DNA of 11,739 nt, taken from contig JANXTQ010000103.1 of assembly GCA_025352305.1 (NCBI GenBank), forward strand, positions 1 through 11,739, read 5' to 3'. Source of the stretch: Actinomycetes bacterium (GTDB taxonomy: Bacteria; Actinomycetota; Acidimicrobiia; Acidimicrobiales; RAAP-2). The notes beneath the pieces were generated by a model, which ran no database searches, had not been told where the DNA came from, and saw only the letters and a list, made by a program, of their open reading frames with translations. Position 1 is the stretch's first letter, and every line of letters begins with the position of its first letter. Below, piece after piece: positions 6,113 to 11,739 of the stretch. The translations under genes and the position numbers were made by a program.

Positions 6113-6550
6113 TCAGTTTGTGGACTCGAGCGCGCGGCGAAGTCCGCCGGCGGCTCGGTCGCCAATGCGCTTAAAACTCAACGCGAGTACAGGGCTGATT
6201 ACTTTTAAAACTCCCAATGTTTCGAGAGTGGCGTCATACGTCACGGTACAGCCACTCTGCTGGGGGACAAAAGTCATGACGTCCACGCTGCGCAACGTCG
6301 AACTCTCCGCACGCACTTCGACGCGACGATCCTGTTGCATTTCGCTGATGACGTATCGCAACGTGATGTCACGTCCCACGCCGCCAACAGTGACGTCCCA
6401 CGCTGCACCAATGCCCGGTCCCGTGCCGTTGACCGCCACTGACTTCTTCACACCCGGATCCCAGTCGGCGAAATGCGCGAGGTCAGCGAGATATTTAAAG
6501 GCCCGCTCAGCACTCCAGGGTGTGTCGAGCGACATTGCGTAGTGCGCCAT
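6113..6550 (-). CDS. SRPBCC-family protein (ligand-binding helix-grip fold)
   Basis: Predicted 145-residue soluble protein, a second SRPBCC member unrelated in detail to the one at 107-559. The start MAHYAMSLDTPWSAERAFKYLADLAHFADWDPGV is typical of the family, whose 'pa..vf.yl.D......W.p.v' pattern is clear; GPGIGAAWDV and the following strands (RYVISEMQQ, MTFVPQQSGCTVTYDATLE) complete the fold, ending in a long helix. Function is unspecified; many such proteins bind lipids or aromatic polyketides. GGAG four to five bases upstream of the ATG supports this start. It lies 49 bases downstream of the decarboxylase gene on the same strand and may be co-transcribed with it. Confidence 0.85.
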   Translation of the reverse strand: MAHYAMSLDTPWSAERAFKYLADLAHFADWDPGVKKSVAVNGTGPGIGAAWDVTVGGVGRDITLRYVISEMQQDRRVEVRAESSTLRSVDVMTFVPQQSGCTVTYDATLETLGVLKVISPVLALSFKRIGDRAAGGLRRALESTN

Positions 6551-6599
6551 ATTTCTCCGGTGTCGTAGTGACTGTGAGATTAACGGCGTGAATGTATGA

Positions 6600-7970
6600 C
6601 TAATTCGCCATTGAGTTCAAGATGGCGCGGACCATCTCGTCCGTCGTATCGGGGTGCAGGAACGCAAATCGCGCCACGGTTTCTCCCTCCCACTTGGTGG
6701 GAGTAACAAAGGCCACCTGATCACGCAGGAGTTGATGGCTCCACTCGTTGTACTGCGCTGGGCTCCATCCCTTGCGGCGAAAGAGTACGACTGACAGCCC
6801 CGCCGGCCGTACGAGTTCGAGAAAATCACTTTGTTCAATCATGGTGGCACTGCGCTGGGCCAAATCAATGGCCGCCTGCACAGCGCTCTCGTAGTTGGAC
6901 ACACCTTGAGTGACGAGCGAAAACCAAAAGGGAAGTCCGCGAGCTCGACGTGACAGATGAATGGCAAAATCTGACGGGTTCCAATCAAAATGTTCGTCGT
7001 CGCCCTCGTGCAAAACGTCGAGGTATCCGGCTTGTTGGGTATGAACGGCTCGCGCCAAACGAGGATTGCGGTAGACCAACGCCGCACAGTCCAACGGCGC
7101 AAACAGCCATTTATGAGGGTCCACGATGAAACTGTCGGCGTGACGAAGTCCGCGCATCAACTCTCCGTGGGATTGTGAGAACATCGCGGCCGCGCCGTAG
7201 GCACCGTCCACGTGAAACCACAGGTCGTTTTCGCGGGCGTAACTTCCGAGACCCTCAAGGTCGTCCACGATGCCGGCATTAGTTGTCCCGGCGGTCGCCA
7301 CGATTCCGATGACGGTTTCGGGGTGGGGATCCTGGGCGAGAGCGTCCTTAAGATTGGCGACGGTCAGTCGATGATCATCGGTCTCAATCAGCAACGGTTC
7401 GATGCCTAATACGTGCAAAGCCGATCCGATGCTCGAGTGAGCGTCGGCACTGATCGCGAAGCGCAGTTCGTGTGGCGCAGTATTGGGCCGTCGTGAGCGA
7501 CCGACGTCACGTCCGACCGTCAGTGCGGAGAGATTGCCAATCGATCCTCCGGATACGAAACATCCACCCGCTCCGTCGGGAAGGCCCGCTCGGGCGGCCA
7601 GAAACTCCAAAGCTTGATTTTCAGCGACGACAGCGCCCATGGATTCGAGCCAACTGGTTCCGTTCAAACCCGAACACGCAATCAGCATGTCGAACAACAG
7701 CGCGTTCTTAGTAGGGGCGTTGGGAATAAAGGCGAGAAAGCCGGGCGAGTCAATCGAGACCACGCTGGGTGCGAGCACGTCGCGAAAGAAGTCAAGGACC
7801 GTCTCGCTGTCGAGTCCGTCACTCGTAATCATGCCTTCGAGGGCGTGCTCGGGGTTGTCCAGGGTCCCGCCGTAGTCGAGGGGGACCGGGTTGATCATGA
7901 GCCGTTCACGGCAGTAATTAAAGATCGCGTCCCCGACAGTCGGGTCGTACTGAAACATCGGGTGCCCCAT
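6600..7970 (-). CDS. Group II PLP-dependent decarboxylase (aromatic/glutamate decarboxylase-like)
   Basis: Predicted 456-residue fold-type I PLP enzyme of the family that includes aromatic-L-amino-acid, histidine, tyrosine and glutamate decarboxylases. Key sites: SGGSIGNLSAL (140-150) for phosphate binding, DAHSS with H178 stacking on the cofactor ring, TAGTTNAG (227-234), HVDGAYG (253-259) with D255 pairing the pyridine nitrogen, and DPHKW (284-288) with the Schiff-base lysine K287. LSRRARGLPFWFSL lines up with the family's 'R.RaLklWf.L' stretch. Length is normal. ATG at 7970 is favoured because AAAGG lies eight bases upstream; GTG at 7979 and ATG at 7958 remain possible. The reaction is probably amino acid decarboxylation, but the substrate cannot be set from motifs, and aldehyde-forming relatives exist. 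Divergent from the hydrolase gene across about 50 bases. Confidence 0.92.
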   Translation of the reverse strand: MGHPMFQYDPTVGDAIFNYCRERLMINPVPLDYGGTLDNPEHALEGMITSDGLDSETVLDFFRDVLAPSVVSIDSPGFLAFIPNAPTKNALLFDMLIACSGLNGTSWLESMGAVVAENQALEFLAARAGLPDGAGGCFVSGGSIGNLSALTVGRDVGRSRRPNTAPHELRFAISADAHSSIGSALHVLGIEPLLIETDDHRLTVANLKDALAQDPHPETVIGIVATAGTTNAGIVDDLEGLGSYARENDLWFHVDGAYGAAAMFSQSHGELMRGLRHADSFIVDPHKWLFAPLDCAALVYRNPRLARAVHTQQAGYLDVLHEGDDEHFDWNPSDFAIHLSRRARGLPFWFSLVTQGVSNYESAVQAAIDLAQRSATMIEQSDFLELVRPAGLSVVLFRRKGWSPAQYNEWSHQLLRDQVAFVTPTKWEGETVARFAFLHPDTTDEMVRAILNSMAN

Positions 7971-7984
7971 TGCTCCCACCTTTC

Positions 7985-8014
7985 TTTACTGCAATAAAAA
8001 GGACTCGCTACGCT
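7985..8014 (+). promoter_or_regulatory. Predicted leaderless promoter of the hydrolase gene
   Basis: TTTACT (7985-7990, four of six matches to TTGACA) and TACGCT (8009-8014) are separated by 18 bases. TACGCT lies exactly six bases before the ATG at 8021, so the transcript would start at the start codon. This also decides the start codon: no Shine-Dalgarno sequence precedes it. Bases 7971-8020 are shared with the divergent decarboxylase. Confidence 0.55.
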
Positions 8015-8020
8015 GCCCCC

Positions 8021-8770
8021 ATGGATATTGTCTCGGAAACGACCAGCCACGGGGTACGCGAACAAGTCGGAACCATCGTAGGGTCCCACGGAGTCATACC
8101 GCTCGCTCTTTGGACGCCAGAAGGTATTACGAGTTCTCGACTCGTCATGATTGGCCACGGAGCGAGCGGCCACAAGATGGAGGCGTACGTCTTAGCGACC
8201 GCTCGTCGATTCGTGAGGAAGTACGGCTGCGCTGTTGTCGCCATTGACGGACCCGTTCACGGCGACCGCGTGGGCGGCAGTTTCGATACGACCACCAACT
8301 TCATGCAGTTTGGCCAGCGCTGGTCGAGCGACGCCACCATGACTGACGTTATGGCGAACGAGTGGAGTGAGACGCTCGACGCCGTGCTCGCGAGCGGAGA
8401 AGTGACGAGTGACGCGCGAGTGGCCTACTGGGGTCTGTCGATGGGAACTATTTTTGGCCTGCCTTTCGTAGCGTCAGAACCTCGTGTGGAGGCTGCCGTT
8501 CTCGGTCTGATGGGAACGACGGGTCCGACTCAACAGCGCCTCAGTGACGACGCGCAGCGTTTGAGAATTCCTATTCTTTTTCTCGTGCAGTGGGAGGACG
8601 AACTCATTGATCGCGATGCAGCCCTCAATCTCTTTACGCAAATTGGATCGTCCGATAAGACGTTGCTCGCCACTCCGGGTTCGCACACGCAGGTCACGGC
8701 GGAGAATTTCCACCGCACGGTTGACTTTCTGATGGATCGTCTCTCTAACGCCGTTGAAGTTGCGAAGTAA
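8021..8770 (+). CDS. Alpha/beta hydrolase (dienelactone hydrolase-like)
   Basis: Predicted 249-residue serine hydrolase. The oxyanion-hole strand and loop VMIGHGASGHKM (42-53), the nucleophile elbow GLSMG (138-142, Ser140), an acidic site in QWEDELID (D193 or nearby) and the histidine in PGSHTQV (H222) follow the alpha/beta hydrolase order. AIDGPVHGDR resembles the dienelactone-hydrolase-like or YqiA/S9 esterase group. No signal peptide, so cytoplasmic. An in-frame ATG at 7970 would reach into the decarboxylase start; the ATG at 8021 is preferred by domain start and by the TACGCT hexamer six bases before it. The substrate is unknown. Its TAA stop lies 10 bases before pheA and forms part of a possible pheA -10. 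Confidence 0.88.
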   Translation: MDIVSETTSHGVREQVGTIVGSHGVIPLALWTPEGITSSRLVMIGHGASGHKMEAYVLATARRFVRKYGCAVVAIDGPVHGDRVGGSFDTTTNFMQFGQRWSSDATMTDVMANEWSETLDAVLASGEVTSDARVAYWGLSMGTIFGLPFVASEPRVEAAVLGLMGTTGPTQQRLSDDAQRLRIPILFLVQWEDELIDRDAALNLFTQIGSSDKTLLATPGSHTQVTAENFHRTVDFLMDRLSNAVEVAK

Positions 8771-8779
8771 CATTCGCAA
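8768..8779 (+). promoter_or_regulatory. Candidate leaderless -10 before pheA
   Basis: TAACAT (8768-8773) starts with the TAA stop codon of the hydrolase and stands exactly six bases before the ATG at 8780. No -35 box is clear. If used, pheA has its own leaderless transcript besides any read-through from the hydrolase promoter. Confidence 0.4.
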
Positions 8780-9712
8780 ATGACGACGCGCCGTATCGGG
8801 TTCTTGGGTCCGATTGGGACGTTCACCCACGAAGCGGTACTTGCGCTCGGCTTTGACGCAGCGCACGCGGTCGCCTACTCGTCCATTACGGATGTTCTGG
8901 ACGCTGTCGCACGAGGTGACGTTGATCTCGCGGTGGTTCCGATCGAAAACGCAATTGAGGGCACCGTCTCCGCCACGATTGACGGACTCCTCTTTGATCA
9001 CGATCTAGTCATTGAACGCGAGATCGTGATTCCCATTCGCCTACATCTCATGGCGAGAGCGGGCGTCGAGCTAAAAGACATTCGAGTAATCGCAAGTTAT
9101 TCGCACGCCCTGGCCCAGTGCCGGCGATTTTTGGCCACCCTCAGCGGTATTCGAATTGATTCAGTTGCCTCGACTGCTGACGCGGCGCGAATTGTGGCCG
9201 AGACTCTTGAGCCCGTGGCAGCAATTGCCTCGGACGCCGCTGCGTCCACGTATTCACTCTGTATCGTGGCCGCCGATGTTGAGGATCACGAAGACAACGA
9301 GACTCGATTCGTTGTCATTGGTCGTGACGCGGTTCCCGCGCCCACGGGGCAGGATCGAACGAGCATCGTGTGTTTCCAGGACACCGATCGCCCGGGATCG
9401 CTCTACGCGATACTCGGTGGATTTGCGGCTCGAGATATCAACTTGACCAAACTGGAGAGTCGACCCACAAAACGTGGCCTCGGTGAATACTGCTTCGTCA
9501 TTGAGTTCGACGGTCACATCGCCGACGACGTCATCGCGGACTGTTTGGCGGATCTACAAGCGCACGTCGCCCGCGTCAAATTTCTCGGCTCCTATCCGGT
9601 AACCGGTGTCGCCGCCGCGGCTCGACGCGATGAGGTCGTCGCGGCCCGCGCGTCGGCAAATGAATGGATGCTGCAGTTGCGCGGTCGAATTAGTGGCGAA
9701 GGTATCGCTTAA
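8780..9712 (+). CDS. pheA: Prephenate dehydratase
   Basis: Predicted 310-residue enzyme that converts prephenate to phenylpyruvate, the committed step to phenylalanine, in the cytoplasm. The catalytic PDT domain (1-180) shows FLGPIGTFTHEA (8-19), VVPIENAIEGTVSATIDGL (52-70), SHALAQCRRF (108-117) and DNETRFVVIGRD (172-183), whose Thr-Arg-Phe is the catalytic signature. The ACT regulatory domain (about 194-270) carries RPGSLYAILGGFA and NLTKLESRP (221-229), the phenylalanine-binding region, so feedback inhibition by Phe is expected. There is no chorismate mutase domain, making it the monofunctional form normal in actinobacteria. A 40-residue tail follows. No Shine-Dalgarno sequence; see the TAACAT element. 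The 10-base gap to the hydrolase is compatible with either co-transcription or a separate start. Confidence 0.96.
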   Translation: MTTRRIGFLGPIGTFTHEAVLALGFDAAHAVAYSSITDVLDAVARGDVDLAVVPIENAIEGTVSATIDGLLFDHDLVIEREIVIPIRLHLMARAGVELKDIRVIASYSHALAQCRRFLATLSGIRIDSVASTADAARIVAETLEPVAAIASDAAASTYSLCIVAADVEDHEDNETRFVVIGRDAVPAPTGQDRTSIVCFQDTDRPGSLYAILGGFAARDINLTKLESRPTKRGLGEYCFVIEFDGHIADDVIADCLADLQAHVARVKFLGSYPVTGVAAAARRDEVVAARASANEWMLQLRGRISGEGIA

Positions 9713-9768
9713 TTTTTGCCGCTGCGGCTACGCTTCGAAACGGTGCCAGTTAGCGGGAGCGTATTGCC

Positions 9769-10389
9769 GTGAGTGAATCGACGTCTAGCTCAACTTCGAG
9801 AGCGACTTTCTCGCTCACTAAGGCCGAGTTCGTTGACTTCAATCTCTTCTATCTTTATCGACGCGCCGCGTGGATTCCCCTTGTTCAGGCCGCACTACTC
9901 ATCCTTATCGTGACGGGCGACTGGCTGGTTTTTGATTCGACTCACGACATCGCGGCAAAGTTGGCAGTGCTCGAACTCGTTCTCGTTGCGGCGGTCTATT
10001 TCTCTTGGGCGGCGTACTACTCAGTCAAGTTTCGATCCCTAGAACCGTTCCTGACTAATACTCAGTGGACGCTCGACGAGGACGGCATCGTTGTCTTAAA
10101 TGCCAGCGGCGACTCCTTCGTCCCGCAACGAATTGAGTGGTCCAACCTAGACATGGCCCAAGATCTCGGCGACTTCTATTTCTTTCGCTCCACAACCGGT
10201 ATGCAGCGACGTTTGTTGTTGGCCAAACGAGGCTTCGGACCTACTGAAGATCTCTACGCTCTACGCTCTCTCATCAATCGCCGTGCGGACTTAGTGGTGC
10301 GGCGCTACCCCGTAATCATCGGTCGAGAGCCACGGCGCAACGAATCTGCACCGGCAGGAAAATCAAAAGTTTCCGCCAGCGCCTACTGA
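9769..10389 (+). CDS. Two-helix membrane protein with YcxB-like C-terminal domain
   Basis: Predicted 206-residue inner-membrane protein. A short serine-rich start and a FSLTKAEFVDFN segment lead to two transmembrane helices at about residues 34-55 (WIPLVQAALLILIVTG) and 62-84 (LAVLELVLVAAVYFSW). The C-terminal soluble part begins near residue 97 (TQWTLDEDGIVVLNASGD, then IEWSNLDMAQDLGDFYFF), the pattern of the YcxB-like domain, where a 'l.edGi......~ sw..i....e..~~f..f' stretch is typical. Its function is unknown in all bacteria I know of. The start is GTG at 9769, with GGGAG nine bases upstream. It follows pheA by 56 bases. Confidence in a coding gene is high; in the family name moderate. 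Confidence 0.8.
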   Translation: MSESTSSSTSRATFSLTKAEFVDFNLFYLYRRAAWIPLVQAALLILIVTGDWLVFDSTHDIAAKLAVLELVLVAAVYFSWAAYYSVKFRSLEPFLTNTQWTLDEDGIVVLNASGDSFVPQRIEWSNLDMAQDLGDFYFFRSTTGMQRRLLLAKRGFGPTEDLYALRSLINRRADLVVRRYPVIIGREPRRNESAPAGKSKVSASAY

Positions 10390-10442
10390 TTCACCTCTCG
10401 CAACAGATTCACATCGTTTGCATCGCCCGGCGTCACGAGAGT

Positions 10443-10781
10443 TCAACCTTTGACGTACGAAAACTTCTCAGAGACCAGACCGTCTCTCACTTTGAAGATG
10501 TCCACTCCGCGCACGTGGCCCGTTGACCAGGTGTACGTCCACAGTTGTACAACGCGGTCACCCGCAGCGAAGGTTTCTTCAGCGTCAAAGTGAGCGTTGA
10601 CGTCGTCGAAGATCGGACGCCAAGCGTCGCGAATCGAAGGTTTGCCCACGAATTTGGTTCCATCGGGAGCTGGCTCGGTGGTGTCAAAGACACAGTCATC
10701 GGTGATGAGCTTGATGGTGGCGTCGAGATCATGAGCGGCCCACGCCGATCCAAAACGCTCCACGACTTCAATGGCATCCAT
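10443..10781 (-). CDS. SnoaL / NTF2-like domain protein
   Basis: Predicted 112-residue protein of the nuclear-transport-factor-2-like (SnoaL_2 or ketosteroid-isomerase-like) fold. The first helix VVERFGSAWAAHDLDATIKLITDDCVFD fits the family exactly, followed by FVGKPSIRDAWRPIFD, the second helix-loop, and strands RVVQLWTYTWS and GVDIFKVRDGLVSEKFSYV, where 'G.d.f..rdGkI.e...y.' is the usual ending. Such proteins are small hydrophobic-ligand enzymes or binding proteins; the substrate is unknown. Starting at 10781 puts AAGGA nine bases upstream and matches the family; an in-frame start at 10919 would add 46 unconserved residues and is rejected. It is divergent from the gene at 10945 and convergent with the YcxB-like gene. 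Confidence 0.85.
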   Translation of the reverse strand: MDAIEVVERFGSAWAAHDLDATIKLITDDCVFDTTEPAPDGTKFVGKPSIRDAWRPIFDDVNAHFDAEETFAAGDRVVQLWTYTWSTGHVRGVDIFKVRDGLVSEKFSYVKG

Positions 10782-10944
10782 GATTCGACGTCCTTCTGAT
10801 TGATTGGCTGAGCACGACCTTAGAACTGACTTCACAATCGTGCACATCGTGCGTTGTTCGTGAGAACTACGGGGAAAATGACTAACGACGACGGCATGGT
10901 TGGCGCACCCGACCTGCATCTGCTCTCAGTAGCATTTGACGGAC

Positions 10945-11739
10945 ATGGCCACGCCCCCTGACGAATCTCAACAGATCCAGAGTCAACTTGACGATGTGAA
11001 TTACGAAATGCGTGACTACGACCTTCTCAGATATCTCGACAGCGACGTCGATGAGGCGATGAGAGGAGTTGTCGAAACTCTGAAGTCGATGAGCCCGGCT
11101 CAGCGAGCGGCCGTCGTGACGCAGGACTCCGACGTGGGCTACATGCTCCAGGTGTACGGCGAGCGACGCACGCTGTACGCGCTACGACAGAATTCACTAA
11201 CGACCGCGCTCGAGGCGTTTGACGCTCGACTCGTTTCGTCACGATCGTCGTTTGAACCCTGGCGACGCGACACCCTCTTTAGTGCCTACGTCGCCATGTC
11301 ACTGGGTGCACTGGCCGAGTCGCTCTTGAGCGCGTCAGCTCGCCTCGCTCACACCGATCGCGATGAGGCGATCGCGAACATCGTGGACAACGTCGAGCGA
11401 ATCGACGATCTAAATGACGTGGGACGACTCGGCGTAAGTACTCATTACGGGCTCGGCATTTTGGATATCCAAATTGAACGTCATGAACCGTTGAGAGGGA
11501 TTCTCTCTGTCTATCCAACTTCACCAATCCTGACCAAGTCGAAGGAACAGTTCATCGACTCTCACGTTCCACTCGCCAAGATCGCGGTGGCTCTCGCGGA
11601 CGAGGTTGAAACTATTTCAGGAGTTCTCGCTCACGACATCAGGCTTTACGAGTTCCCCGTTGACGCGATGCGCAACGCGGGCCTGCGAATGGACGTAGAC
11701 GTCACCACGTGCATGTCTCTAATGCTGTTTAACATCGAC
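10945..11739 (+). CDS. Unidentified protein, partial (3' end beyond window)
   Basis: From ATG at 10945 the frame is open to the last base: 265 codons without a stop. Codon use resembles the neighbours (frequent CGA, GAC, GTC), so it is a real gene. I do not recognise a family. The protein is acidic and largely helical in look: an N-terminal MATPPDESQQIQSQLDD, an amphipathic region to about residue 65 (MSPAQRAAVVTQDSDVGYML), and a helical stretch LFSAYVAMSLGALAESLLSASARLA (about 111-135) that is mildly hydrophobic but not a clear membrane helix. No signal peptide, zinc site, or P-loop is visible. TAGCAT (10930-10935), nine bases before the ATG, may be a -10. Bases 10782-10944 form its divergent promoter region with the SnoaL-like gene. 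Confidence 0.8.
   Translation, partial: MATPPDESQQIQSQLDDVNYEMRDYDLLRYLDSDVDEAMRGVVETLKSMSPAQRAAVVTQDSDVGYMLQVYGERRTLYALRQNSLTTALEAFDARLVSSRSSFEPWRRDTLFSAYVAMSLGALAESLLSASARLAHTDRDEAIANIVDNVERIDDLNDVGRLGVSTHYGLGILDIQIERHEPLRGILSVYPTSPILTKSKEQFIDSHVPLAKIAVALADEVETISGVLAHDIRLYEFPVDAMRNAGLRMDVDVTTCMSLMLFNID

Noticed and set aside
8474..9001. Reverse open frame spanning the hydrolase-pheA junction
   Set aside because: It runs antisense to two convincing genes, is arginine-rich and lacks any domain pattern, as expected for a shadow frame in such DNA.
9714..9730. TTTTTGCCGCTGCGGC, possible terminator after pheA
   Set aside because: The T-run precedes the short GCCGC/GCGGC stem on the + strand, and on the other strand the stem is followed by A residues. 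Neither orientation gives an intrinsic terminator.
10395..10441. CTCTCG ... CGAGAG inverted repeat between the convergent YcxB-like and SnoaL-like genes
   Set aside because: Only six paired bases with a loop of about 35, and no T-run. Too weak to call a bidirectional terminator.

Overview
The window reads as ordinary chromosomal DNA of an actinobacterium, most likely one of the Acidimicrobiia-type lineages of fresh or marine water. This is inferred from moderately high GC (estimated by eye), frequent CGA arginine codons, a DUF3048 protein with a threonine-rich linker, and several genes whose start codon sits almost directly behind a -10-like hexamer, as expected for leaderless transcripts. 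I see no transposase, integrase, phage gene, tRNA, rRNA or CRISPR array. Genes are tightly packed and almost every base is accounted for.

Left part (1-4943). A small SRPBCC-fold protein (+) converges with an NAD(P)-binding epimerase/reductase-like protein (-). The reductase gene diverges from a TetR-family regulator with a WHG-type ligand domain, which is followed by a DUF4188 / af470-like putative monooxygenase. The 116-base gap between reductase and tetR holds the clearest regulatory signal of the window: two near-identical palindromes (AGAGCAGTGCTCTC) whose centres are 52 bp apart, about five helical turns, bracketing a good reverse-strand promoter. This looks like an autoregulated TetR switch controlling a small redox pair. 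Downstream lies a translationally coupled cluster: a PaiB-type FMN-binding split-barrel protein, a single-domain GNAT acetyltransferase and a tandem double-GNAT protein. It resembles a paiAB locus carrying an extra two-domain acetyltransferase.

Middle (5074-8770). A membrane-anchored DUF3048 (YerB-like) protein converges, with a single base between the stop codons, on a reverse-strand pair: a group II PLP-dependent decarboxylase followed by a second SRPBCC protein. The decarboxylase diverges from an alpha/beta hydrolase.

Right part (8780-11739). Prephenate dehydratase (pheA, the one confidently named biosynthetic gene) follows the hydrolase. Then come a two-helix membrane protein of YcxB type, a reverse-strand SnoaL/NTF2-like protein, and an unrecognised gene that runs off the right edge (265 codons visible).

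The items most worth following up are the double-operator TetR module, the paiB/triple-GNAT operon, the repeated leaderless-promoter spacing, and the unidentified protein at the right edge. I found no convincing evidence for a wholly new defence, mobile or RNA system.
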